Source: Gammaproteobacteria bacterium | GTDB lineage: Bacteria; Pseudomonadota; Gammaproteobacteria; S012-40 | Length of the DNA stretch: 64,000 bases | Direction: 5' to 3' | Assembly (NCBI GenBank): GCA_015487785.1 | Contig: WFPC01000055.1 | Location: 1-64,000 of the forward strand | Shown here: positions 42,534 through 50,895 of the stretch, piece by piece | How positions within the stretch are numbered: position 1 is the stretch's first letter | Layout of the letters: each line of letters starts with the position of its first letter | Made by a program: the position numbers and the translations under genes | The notes under the pieces: model-generated | What the model was told of the DNA's origin: nothing | What the model saw: the letters and a program-made list of their open reading frames with translations, nothing else | Databases searched by the model: none

Positions 42534-43571
42534 ATGCCCTGGCGCGAGCACAAGATTACCTGCATCCGCTCACCGGTGGTGATGATGGTGGACGACCAAG
42601 CCATCTTCGCCGAGTCGGTGCGCCGCATGCTCGAGGCCGAGGGTGATATCGTGTTCCATTATTGCAGCGACCCCACCAAGGCCATCGACATGGCGGCCGA
42701 GGTCAAGCCCACCGTGATCCTGCAGGATCTGCGCATGCCCGAGATCGATGGTCTCACCCTGGTGCGTTTCTTCCGCGCCAACCCGGCCACCGAGTTGGTA
42801 CCGGTGATCGTGCTGTCCTCGGAGCAGGAGGCACAGGAAAAGAGCAAGGCCTTCAGCGCCGGCGCCAGTGACTACCTGGTGAAACTACCCGACCGGGTGG
42901 AACTGATCGCGCGCATCCGCGCCCACTCCAAGAACTATCTCACCCACCTGGAACGCGACGAGGCCTACCGCAAGCTGCGCGAACTGCAGAAAAAACTGGA
43001 ACAGAAGAATGCCGAGCTGCAACGCCTGACCAATCTCGACGGCCTGACCACCATCGCCAACCGGCGGCGCTTCGACGAGGCTCTGCGCACCGAATGGATG
43101 CGCGCGGTGCGCAAGAAGACCATGCTGTCGCTGATTCTCATCGACATCGATTGCTTCAAGGCCTACAACGACAACTACGGCCACCAGGCCGGCGACGACT
43201 GCCTGCGCAAGGTGGCCCAGGCACTCAATTCCCGCTTCCGCCGTCCCACCGACCTGCTGGCCCGTTACGGCGGCGAGGAATTCGTGGTCTTGTTGCCCGA
43301 CACCCTGCTCAGTGGTGCCACCAAGCTGGCGCTGGAACTCAACGAATACATCAACCGCATCCATATTCCGCATCAGTTCTCCGACGTGGCCGACCACGTC
43401 ACTATCAGCCTGGGCGTGGCCTGTTGCCAGCCGGGGGCCGATGGCTATGATGCCAACAGTCTGATCGAGGCCGCCGATCGCGCCCTCTACGAGGCCAAGC
43501 GTGCCGGTCGCAACCAGGTCTCGGTGAGCCAGAGCTGCAGCAAGCGGGCGGAATCAGCCAGCGGCGATTGA
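42534..43571 (+). CDS. wspR: WspR-type response regulator diguanylate cyclase
   Basis: This 345-residue protein joins an N-terminal receiver (about 14-135; acceptor Asp65 in ILQDLRMPEIDG) to a helical linker and a GGDEF domain. The active site is GGEEF (246-250), with an intact inhibitory RxxD (Arg237 to Asp240) five residues before it. Length and sequence follow Pseudomonas WspR (347 aa), including the VVMMVDDQAIFAESVRR opening and the AGASDYLVKLPDRVELIARI segment. It makes c-di-GMP when phosphorylated. ATG at 42534 has AGGGA well placed; an in-frame ATG at 42486 would overlap the kinase gene. It ends the operon, 44 bases before relA. Confidence 0.93.
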   Translation: MPWREHKITCIRSPVVMMVDDQAIFAESVRRMLEAEGDIVFHYCSDPTKAIDMAAEVKPTVILQDLRMPEIDGLTLVRFFRANPATELVPVIVLSSEQEAQEKSKAFSAGASDYLVKLPDRVELIARIRAHSKNYLTHLERDEAYRKLRELQKKLEQKNAELQRLTNLDGLTTIANRRRFDEALRTEWMRAVRKKTMLSLILIDIDCFKAYNDNYGHQAGDDCLRKVAQALNSRFRRPTDLLARYGGEEFVVLLPDTLLSGATKLALELNEYINRIHIPHQFSDVADHVTISLGVACCQPGADGYDANSLIEAADRALYEAKRAGRNQVSVSQSCSKRAESASGD

Positions 43572-43602
43572 ACCCCGCGCCCATCTCGGCCTCCAAGGCG
43601 GG

Positions 43603-43608
43603 TACAAT
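43603..43608 (+). promoter_or_regulatory. Candidate -10 element directly before relA
   Basis: TACAAT (five of six) is followed by AGCCGCC and the relA ATG at 43616. Transcription would begin near 43615, giving an almost leaderless message, which is unusual; alternatively relA is read through from the wspR operon. No clear -35 is seen. Confidence 0.3.
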
Positions 43609-43615
43609 AGCCGCC

Positions 43616-45691
43616 ATGACGACACATACCGTGAGCAAAATCCAGCCTACCCTGCAGGAACACGTCCGTGCCTGGCTGCGCGAGCATGCCGACGAGACGG
43701 GGTGGGAAGCCGCCGGTGAATTGGCGCGACTGCTGGACACGCTGGGTGCCGACGAGGCGGTGATCGCCGCCGGCATGCTCAGCGAGGGCCTGGGCAGCCT
43801 GGCCGACGAGCGTCCGCTGCAACAGGCCTTTGGTGACGAGGTCTGCAAGCTGTACCGGGAGATTCGCCGTTTCATCGACGACCCCGCCGGCTGGCTGCAG
43901 GCGGCGGAGCAACACAGCGAGCCGGCCGAAGACCGTCAGTGGTTGTTGCTGGCCCTGTTGGACGACATTCGCGTGGTCTTCGTGCTGTTGGCCCACCAGG
44001 TCTTGCTGATGCGTGGACTCAAGCAACATCCGCCCGAGCAACAGCGCCAGATCGCCGCCCAGACCCGCAGCCTGTTCGCTCCGCTGGCCAATCGCCTGGG
44101 CATCGCCCGGCTCAAATGGGAACTGGAAGACCTGGCCTTTCGCTACCTGGAGCCGGTGCGCTATCACGAGATCGCCCGTGCCCTGGAGGAACGCCGCAGC
44201 GACCGCGAGCGCTACATCGAACAGGTGGTGGAGCAACTGCGCCAGGCCCTGCGGGAGGCGGGTATCGAGGCCGAGGTCTATGGCCGGCCGAAGCACATCT
44301 ACAGCATCTGGCGCAAGATGCAGCGCAAGCAGCTCGATTTCGACCAACTCTACGACGTGCGGGCCCTGCGGGTGATGGTGGATACGCTGGAGCAGTGCTA
44401 TGGCGCGCTGGCGGTGGTGCATGGTCTATGGCATTTCATTCCGGGTGAATACGACGACTATATCGCCGCGCCCAAGCCCAATGGCTACCAGTCGCTGCAC
44501 ACCGCGGTGGTCGGTCCCGGGGAGAAGACCCTGGAAGTCCAGATCCGCACCCGCGCCATGCACCGCCATGCCGAGCTGGGGGTGGCCGCCCATTGGCGCT
44601 ACAAGGAGGGCGGGCGTCACGATGCCTCGCTGGAGAGCCGCATCGAAAGTCTGCGTGCCCTGATCCGCGGCGAGGGCGACGGCCTGGCGCCCCCGGCGAC
44701 GGCAGATATCTATGTGCTCACCCCCCAAGGGCGGGTGGTGGAGCTGCCCGCCGGGGCCACGCCGCTGGATTTCGCCTATCGCGTTCACACCGAGCTGGGA
44801 CACCGCTGTCGAGGTGCCAGGGTGGACGGGCAGATGGTTCCTTTGACCACACCGCTGCGCAGTGGCCAGCAGGTGGAAATCCTCACCGCCAAACAGGCCC
44901 GTCCCAGCCGCGACTGGCTCAACCCGGAGCTGGGTTACCTCAAGAGCCGCCGGGCGCGTGCCAAGGTGCGTCACTGGTTCAAGCAGCAATACCGTGACGA
45001 GCACATCGCCGCTGGCCGTGCCGCCCTGCAGCGGGAGCTGGGCAAGGCGCGTGTCGCCGAACTGGATCTGGCGGCCCTGGCCACGCAGTTCAACTACCAA
45101 GAGGCCGACGACCTGCTGGCGGCCCTGGGGCGAGGGGAATTGGGCCTACACAGCCTGCACAACGCCATCGCCCGCGATGAACACGTGCCAGAAGATGCAC
45201 AGGCCCTGCCGGCGCCCGTGCCGCGGACGGCGGCGTCACAAGACGAACCGGGTCACTTCATCGGTGTCGAAGGCCTGCTCACCAAGTTGGCCCGCTGCTG
45301 CAAGCCCATGCCCGGTGATGACATCGTCGGCTACGTCACCCAGGGGCGTGGGGTGAGCATCCACCGGCGCCACTGCCGCAATCTCGCCCATCTGATCAAG
45401 CGGCATCCCCGGCGCCTGCTGGAAGTGGACTGGGTGGTGGGCTCGCGCGGGCATTATCCGGTGGATGTGGAGGTGGAAGCCATGGACCGTCCCGGTCTGT
45501 TGCGTGACGTGACCTCGGTGCTGGCCGGTGAGGAGGTCAACGTGCTGGCCGCCAATACCCACAGCAACCGCCAGCGTCACACCGCGCGCATGCGCCTGAG
45601 TCTGGAGGTGGCCGACGGCGCCCAGTTGCGCCGGGTGCTGGCGCGCCTGCTGCAGGTGCACAGTGTGTTCGAAGCGCGGCGGGTGGATTGA
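43616..45691 (+). CDS. relA: GTP pyrophosphokinase RelA
   Basis: This 691-residue (p)ppGpp synthetase has a degenerate HD region (1-180) lacking the His-Asp metal pair, so it is RelA-like rather than bifunctional SpoT. The synthetase domain follows (YGRPKHIYSIWRKMQRK near 222; DVRALRVMVD; PKPNGYQSLHTAVVG; EVQIRTRAMH), then TGS (ADIYVLTPQGRVVELPAGAT), a helical region, a conserved cysteine segment (LTKLARCCKPMPGDDIVGY) and a C-terminal ACT domain. It responds to uncharged tRNA on stalled ribosomes. The neighbour mazG, directly downstream with TGATG overlap, confirms the assignment. Confidence 0.93.
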   Translation: MTTHTVSKIQPTLQEHVRAWLREHADETGWEAAGELARLLDTLGADEAVIAAGMLSEGLGSLADERPLQQAFGDEVCKLYREIRRFIDDPAGWLQAAEQHSEPAEDRQWLLLALLDDIRVVFVLLAHQVLLMRGLKQHPPEQQRQIAAQTRSLFAPLANRLGIARLKWELEDLAFRYLEPVRYHEIARALEERRSDRERYIEQVVEQLRQALREAGIEAEVYGRPKHIYSIWRKMQRKQLDFDQLYDVRALRVMVDTLEQCYGALAVVHGLWHFIPGEYDDYIAAPKPNGYQSLHTAVVGPGEKTLEVQIRTRAMHRHAELGVAAHWRYKEGGRHDASLESRIESLRALIRGEGDGLAPPATADIYVLTPQGRVVELPAGATPLDFAYRVHTELGHRCRGARVDGQMVPLTTPLRSGQQVEILTAKQARPSRDWLNPELGYLKSRRARAKVRHWFKQQYRDEHIAAGRAALQRELGKARVAELDLAALATQFNYQEADDLLAALGRGELGLHSLHNAIARDEHVPEDAQALPAPVPRTAASQDEPGHFIGVEGLLTKLARCCKPMPGDDIVGYVTQGRGVSIHRRHCRNLAHLIKRHPRRLLEVDWVVGSRGHYPVDVEVEAMDRPGLLRDVTSVLAGEEVNVLAANTHSNRQRHTARMRLSLEVADGAQLRRVLARLLQVHSVFEARRVD

Positions 45692-46476
45692 TGGCCGTGA
45701 TCGAGCGTTTGTTGGCCATCATGGCGCGCCTGCGTGATCCCGAGCACGGTTGCCCCTGGGATCGTCAGCAGACCCTGGCCAGCATTGTGCCCCACACCCT
45801 GGAAGAGGCCTATGAGCTGGCCGAGGCCATCGAGACCAACGATGCCGACGCTATACGCCAGGAACTGGGCGACCTACTGTTCCAGGTGGTGTTCTATGCC
45901 CAGCTCGGGCGTGAACTGGGGCTGTTCGATTTCGACGACGTGGCGGCGGCCATCGCGGACAAGATGATTCGTCGTCATCCCCATGTGTTCGGCGATGCCC
46001 GGGTCGCCGACGCCGAGGACCAGAGTGCCCAGTGGGAAGCCATCAAGGCCGCCGAGCGCGGCGATGACAGCGATGACTCCGCCCTGGCCGGCGTGAGTCA
46101 TGCCCTGCCGGCCCTCTCCCGCGCACACAAGCTGCAGCAGCGGGCCGCCCGCAGTGGTTTCGACTGGCCGGGCCATCACGGCGTGCTGGTCAAGTTGGAA
46201 GAAGAATTGGACGAAGTGCGCGAGGCGCTGGAGACGGGTGAGACTGCGGCCATCGAAGAGGAACTGGGTGATCTGCTGTTCGTTTGTGTCAACCTGGTGC
46301 GTCACGCGCGGCTGGATGCGGAAGCCGTGCTGCGGCGAGCCAACCGCAAGTTCGAGCGACGCTTCCGCAGCATGGAACGTCTGGCCCGTGAACGACACGG
46401 CCGGGCGCTGGATACACTGGACTTGGCGCAACAGGAAGCCCTCTGGCAACAGGCTAAACGCGAGGAGAAGGCCTGA
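45691..46476 (+). CDS. mazG: Nucleoside triphosphate pyrophosphohydrolase MazG
   Basis: This 261-residue two-domain MazG hydrolyses NTPs to NMPs and can lower (p)ppGpp in E. coli. Both halves show the EExxE metal motif: TLEEAYELAEAIETND with QELGDLLFQVVFYAQ in the first, and KLEEELDEVREALETG with EELGDLLFVCVNLVRHAR in the second. The start codon shares one base with the relA stop, so relA and mazG are translationally coupled. Unlike E. coli, no mazEF toxin-antitoxin pair lies between them. Confidence 0.96.
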   Translation: MAVIERLLAIMARLRDPEHGCPWDRQQTLASIVPHTLEEAYELAEAIETNDADAIRQELGDLLFQVVFYAQLGRELGLFDFDDVAAAIADKMIRRHPHVFGDARVADAEDQSAQWEAIKAAERGDDSDDSALAGVSHALPALSRAHKLQQRAARSGFDWPGHHGVLVKLEEELDEVREALETGETAAIEEELGDLLFVCVNLVRHARLDAEAVLRRANRKFERRFRSMERLARERHGRALDTLDLAQQEALWQQAKREEKA

Positions 46477-46485
46477 ACCGCCCCT

Positions 46486-49400
46486 ATGAGTTTTCCCTAC
46501 AACCGTCTGAAACGGCAGATAGACCAGGCCATGGCCTGTGACCGGCATCGCCTGCTGCGACGCCTGCGGCAAAGGCCCGCGGGCGATGAGCTGGAGCGCC
46601 TGCAGACCGACATCGAGGCCTCGGTGGCGCGCCGGGCCCGGCGCGCGGCGCAGCGGCCGCGGCCCAGGTTCAGCGCCGAGCTGCCGGTAATCGAACGCCG
46701 CGACGACATCGCCGAGGCCATTGTGCACCACCAGGTGGTCATCGTCTGTGGCGAGACCGGCTCGGGCAAGACCACCCAGCTACCCCAGATCTGTCTCGAG
46801 CTAGGGCGTGGCGTGGCCGGCCTGATCGGCCATACCCAGCCGCGCCGGCTGGCGGCTCGCAGCGTGGCTCGGCGCATCGCCGAGGAGCTGGGCAGTCCCC
46901 TGGGCGAGGCGGTGGGCTACAAGGTGCGTTTCAGCGACCAGGTGGGAGAGCAGAGCTACATCAAATTGATGACCGACGGCATCCTGCTGGCCGAGACACA
47001 GAACGATCGTTTTCTCGAACACTACGACACCCTGATCATCGATGAAGCGCACGAGCGCAGCCTCAACATCGATTTCCTGTTGGGCTACCTCAAGCAGCTT
47101 TTGCCGCGGCGCCCGGATCTGAAACTGATCATCACCTCGGCCACCATCGACCCGCAGCGCTTTTCTCGCCACTTCGGTGATGCGCCCATCATCGAGGTGT
47201 CCGGGCGCACTTACCCGGTGGAAATCCGTTATCGTCCCCTGGCGGGCGAGGACGAGCGCGACGAGGTGCAGGCCATCGTCGAGGCGGTGGACGAGCTGGC
47301 GCGGGAGGGGCCGGGTGACGTGCTGGTGTTTCTCGCCGGCGAGCGCCAGATCCGCGAGACCGCCGAGGCCCTGCGCAAGCACCATCCGCCAGCCACCGAG
47401 ATCCTGCCCCTGTACGCCCGTCTCAGTGCCGCCGAACAGGCGCGGGTATTCCGCCCCCATCGCGGGCGGCGCATCGTGCTGGCCACCAACGTGGCGGAAA
47501 CCTCGCTCACCGTGCCCGGTATCCGTTACGTGGTCGACACCGGGCGGGCGCGCATCAGCCGCTACAGCTACCGCAGCAAGATCCAGCGCCTGCCCATCGA
47601 GCCCATATCCCAGGCCTCGGCCAACCAGCGCAGCGGGCGCTGCGGACGGGTCAGCGCGGGCATCGCCATTCGCCTGTACGCGGAAGAGGATTTCCAAGCC
47701 CGGCCCGTCTTCACCGAGCCCGAGATCCAGCGCACCAGCCTGGCCAGCGTGATCCTGCAAATGGCCGCACTGAAGCTGGGCGAGGTGGACGATTTCCCCT
47801 TCGTCGATCCACCCGATCCCCGTTACATACGCGACGGCTACAAGCTGCTGCAGGAACTGGGCGCGGTGGATGCCTCCCGTGCCATTACCCCCCTGGGGCG
47901 GCGCTTGGCGCGCCTGCCTCTGGATCCCCGTCTGGGGCGCATGATCCTGGCCGCCGAGCAAGAAGGTTGTGTGGAAGAAGTGCTGGTGATCTGCGCCGCG
48001 CTCAGCATTCAGGATCCCCGCGAGCGTCCCTTCGACAAGCAGCAGGCGGCCGACGAGCAGCACTGCCGCTTCAACGAGCAAGCCTCGGATTTCCTCGCCT
48101 ACCTGGCGCTGTGGCGTTACTACCGCGAGCAGGAACGTCACCTGAGCCAGAACAAGCTGCGCAAGCTGTGCAAGAAGGAGTTTTTGTCCTACAACCGCCT
48201 GCGTGAGTGGCGCGACATCTGGGGTCAGCTCAGGCGCGTGGCCGGCGAACTGGGTCTGCGTCGCAACACTCAGCCGGCCCAGGCCGATGCCATACACCGT
48301 GCCCTGCTCAGCGGCCTGCTGGCCAATGTGGGGCTCAAGCATGAAAAACACGAATATCTCGGTGCCCGCAACAGCCGCTTCCATCTGTTTCCCGGCTCGG
48401 TGCTGGCGAAAAAGCCGCCTAACTGGCTGATGGCGGCGGAAATTGTCGAGACCCGCAAGGTCTACGCCCGCACCGTGGCGCGCATTGAACCAGCCTGGAT
48501 CGAACAGGTGGGCGCGCATCTGCTCAAGCGCAGCTACCATCAACCGCACTGGGAGAAACGCGCCGGCCGGGTAGTGGCGTTCGAACGCGTCACTCTCCAT
48601 GGCCTGGTGCTGGTCGCCCGGCGCAAGGTGAACTATGGTCCGCTGTATCCCGCCGAGGCACGGCGTATTTTCATTCGCGCGGCCCTGGTGGACGGAGAGC
48701 TGGACACCCGGGCCGAATTCCACCGCCACAACCGTGCCCTGCTGGCGCAGATCGAGGGTCTGGAGGCCAAGGCCCGGCGCCAGGACGTACTGGTGGACGA
48801 GGAGGCCCTGGTCGCCTTCTTCGAGCAACGCCTGCCCCAGGAGATCTACTCGGCGATACAACTGGAACGCTGGCTGAAGCAGGATCCTGCCCATGGGGAG
48901 CGGCTCAAGCTCGATCGCGCCACGGTGATGCGCGAAGATGCCACCCTGGTGAGTGGCAAGCAGTTCCCCGATCATCTGGAGATCGACGGCCTGTCGCTGC
49001 CCTTGCAGTATCGGTTGGACCCCGGCAGTGAACAAGACGGAGTCATCGTGCGCATCCCTCTGGCGGCGCTGGCGCAATTGCGGCCGGAGCCCTTCCAGTG
49101 GCTGGTGCCGGGCTTGCTGGAAGAAAAAGTGGCCTGGCTGATCAAGTCCCTGCCCAAACGATTGCGGCGCCATTTCGTGCCGGTACCCCACTATGCCCGC
49201 GCCTGTGTCGAGGCCATGGAACCGGGCGAGGGCAGCCTGACGGAGGCGCTGGCCCGACAACTGAAGCGCATCGGCGGGGTCGAGCTGTGCGCGGACGACT
49301 GGCGCGAGGAAGACCTACCGACGCATCTGCGCATGTATTTCGAAGTGGTGGACGCTCAGGGCCAGGTGGTGGGTGGCGGCAGCGATCTTGCCGCCTTGCA

Positions 49401-50325
49401 GGTACAACTGAAGGCGCAAGCCGGAGAAGGCTTTGCCCGGGCCAAGCAACACGAGCTGGAGCGCCAGGGCCTGCGAAGCTGGGATTTCGGCCAACTACCG
49501 GAACGTCTCGTCCTGAGCGATGGCGGGCTGGAGCTGATCGCCTATCCTGCCCTCATCGACAAGGGTGATGCGGTGGATCTGTGCCTGTTCAACGATGCCG
49601 GTGAGGCGCGCCGCGAGACCCGTGCCGGCGTGCGGCGCCTGTTCATGCTGAGCCTGGCGCGGGAGCACGCCTATCTCATGCGCAACCTGCCGGGTATGGA
49701 ACGCCTGTGCCTGGATTACCACAAACTGGGTAATTGCCAGGCCTTGAAGCAGGATATTGTCGCTGCCGTGTTCGACCAGCTCTTCCTCGCGGAGGGCGTG
49801 GTGCGCGACCAGCAGACCTTCGAGCAGCGGCTGGCGGCGGGCAAGGGCAAACTGGTGGAACGGGCCAACGAGCTGTGCCGGCTGCTGGGTGAGATCCTGC
49901 CGCTTTACCGCGAACTGGACAAGCGGCTTTCCGGCAAACTGTCGCCGGCCTGGCTCAATGCCGTGGCCGACATGCGCGAGCAATTGCAGCACCTGGTCTA
50001 TCCCGGTTTCGTACTGGCCACTCCGGCCCAGTGGCTGGGCCAGATACCGCGTTATCTCAAGGCCCTGGGGCGACGCCTGGACAAGCTGCCCGGGGGCGAG
50101 GCCCGTGACCGCCAGGCCATGCTCACGGTGGCGCCCTTCTGGCAGCGCTACCGGCAACGCAGCGAGTCCCCGGCCCGGCCATTGCTGCCGGAGCTGGTGC
50201 ATTTTCGTTGGATGATCGAGGAGCTGCGGGTATCGCTGTTCGCCCAGGAACTGAAAACCCGCTTTCCGGTCTCCGCCAAGCGGCTGGAGAAATACTGGGC
50301 GGAGCTGGAACGAGAGGGGCGTTGA
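46486..50325 (+). CDS. hrpA: ATP-dependent RNA helicase HrpA
   Basis: This 1279-residue DEAH-box helicase has Walker A GETGSGKTT (89-97), DEAH (186-189, IIDEAHERSLNIDFLLGYL), SATIDPQRFSRHF, a motif V region TNVAETSLTVPGI and motif VI QRSGRCGRV, followed by the HA2/winged-helix region and a long C-terminal domain (DUF3418) typical of bacterial HrpA (1300 in E. coli). HrpA resolves stalled or collided ribosomes and processes some mRNAs. It starts 9 bases after mazG. It ends 76 bases before the PilZ gene. Confidence 0.96.
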   Translation: MSFPYNRLKRQIDQAMACDRHRLLRRLRQRPAGDELERLQTDIEASVARRARRAAQRPRPRFSAELPVIERRDDIAEAIVHHQVVIVCGETGSGKTTQLPQICLELGRGVAGLIGHTQPRRLAARSVARRIAEELGSPLGEAVGYKVRFSDQVGEQSYIKLMTDGILLAETQNDRFLEHYDTLIIDEAHERSLNIDFLLGYLKQLLPRRPDLKLIITSATIDPQRFSRHFGDAPIIEVSGRTYPVEIRYRPLAGEDERDEVQAIVEAVDELAREGPGDVLVFLAGERQIRETAEALRKHHPPATEILPLYARLSAAEQARVFRPHRGRRIVLATNVAETSLTVPGIRYVVDTGRARISRYSYRSKIQRLPIEPISQASANQRSGRCGRVSAGIAIRLYAEEDFQARPVFTEPEIQRTSLASVILQMAALKLGEVDDFPFVDPPDPRYIRDGYKLLQELGAVDASRAITPLGRRLARLPLDPRLGRMILAAEQEGCVEEVLVICAALSIQDPRERPFDKQQAADEQHCRFNEQASDFLAYLALWRYYREQERHLSQNKLRKLCKKEFLSYNRLREWRDIWGQLRRVAGELGLRRNTQPAQADAIHRALLSGLLANVGLKHEKHEYLGARNSRFHLFPGSVLAKKPPNWLMAAEIVETRKVYARTVARIEPAWIEQVGAHLLKRSYHQPHWEKRAGRVVAFERVTLHGLVLVARRKVNYGPLYPAEARRIFIRAALVDGELDTRAEFHRHNRALLAQIEGLEAKARRQDVLVDEEALVAFFEQRLPQEIYSAIQLERWLKQDPAHGERLKLDRATVMREDATLVSGKQFPDHLEIDGLSLPLQYRLDPGSEQDGVIVRIPLAALAQLRPEPFQWLVPGLLEEKVAWLIKSLPKRLRRHFVPVPHYARACVEAMEPGEGSLTEALARQLKRIGGVELCADDWREEDLPTHLRMYFEVVDAQGQVVGGGSDLAALQVQLKAQAGEGFARAKQHELERQGLRSWDFGQLPERLVLSDGGLELIAYPALIDKGDAVDLCLFNDAGEARRETRAGVRRLFMLSLAREHAYLMRNLPGMERLCLDYHKLGNCQALKQDIVAAVFDQLFLAEGVVRDQQTFEQRLAAGKGKLVERANELCRLLGEILPLYRELDKRLSGKLSPAWLNAVADMREQLQHLVYPGFVLATPAQWLGQIPRYLKALGRRLDKLPGGEARDRQAMLTVAPFWQRYRQRSESPARPLLPELVHFRWMIEELRVSLFAQELKTRFPVSAKRLEKYWAELEREGR

Positions 50326-50401
50326 ATTACGGCATCACCTGTGCATGGGAAGGGATAGTGGACTATAGTTCTACTGGAACCGTGCCTGAGGAGGCGGGGC
50401 G

Positions 50402-50833
50402 ATGCGTTTGTATATCCGGCATCCGGTGGAGATTCCCATCGAATGCGAGCCGGCCGAGGCCGGCGAAGTCCTGCAGGAACACCTGGCCAATATCAGCCTG
50501 GGTGGCCTGGCCTTCCATTCCGGCCGGCCCTTCCAGCCGCAGACCATCGTCACCGTGCGCATACCCCTCATCGATGAAAGATTCCAGGCCACCGGGCAGG
50601 TGGCCTGGTGCATCCCCCGCGGCGAAGGTTTCGAGGTGGGTATGAAACTGCTGGAACAGAACGAGGCCTTCCAGGCGCGCATGATCGAGCAGTTGTGCTA
50701 CATCGAGCGATACCGTCAGGACATCCTGCGTGAACAGGGGCGGCGGCTGGATCCCGAACAGGCGGCGAGGGAGTGGATCTCCCGCTATGCGGCCGATTTT
50801 CCCGGTGCCAGGGAGCGGGAGACCAGCGCCTGA
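50402..50833 (+). CDS. PilZ-domain cyclic-di-GMP-binding protein
   Basis: This 143-residue protein has a PilZ domain at 1-95 with both c-di-GMP motifs: RxxxR at Arg2-Arg6 (RLYIR) and the NxSxxG signature in NISLGGLAF. A helical C-terminal tail (96-143; MIEQLCYIERYRQDILREQG) follows. It is probably a small cytoplasmic effector; the output target is unknown. A GAGGCGGGG ribosome site precedes the ATG. It lies a few kilobases from the WspR cyclase and may read its product. Confidence 0.88.
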   Translation: MRLYIRHPVEIPIECEPAEAGEVLQEHLANISLGGLAFHSGRPFQPQTIVTVRIPLIDERFQATGQVAWCIPRGEGFEVGMKLLEQNEAFQARMIEQLCYIERYRQDILREQGRRLDPEQAAREWISRYAADFPGARERETSA

Positions 50834-50853
50834 TTCAGCCGCGGGGCATTATC

Positions 50854-50862
50854 TGCTAGAAT
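50854..50862 (+). promoter_or_regulatory. Extended -10 promoter of trhP
   Basis: TGCTAGAAT combines TGn with TAGAAT and is identical to the dsbC promoter element at 22398. It lies 33 bases before the trhP ATG, in a 62-base gap. Confidence 0.5.
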
Positions 50863-50895
50863 CCGTTGCCCCCTGATCTGTTATTGGTTCCCGTC

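Noticed and set aside
43616-45691. SpoT-type bifunctional enzyme.
   Set aside because: The HD region lacks the metal-binding His-Asp pair, and the gene is followed directly by mazG, which fits RelA.
45680-45700. A mazEF toxin-antitoxin pair between relA and mazG as in E. coli.
   Set aside because: The stop of relA and the start of mazG overlap by one base, leaving no room.
46801-49260. Open frame of 819 codons on the minus strand opposite hrpA, and similar long frames opposite czcA, uvrD-like and wsp genes.
   Set aside because: They lie antisense to genes with complete conserved motifs and show no family motifs themselves; long antisense frames are expected at this GC content.
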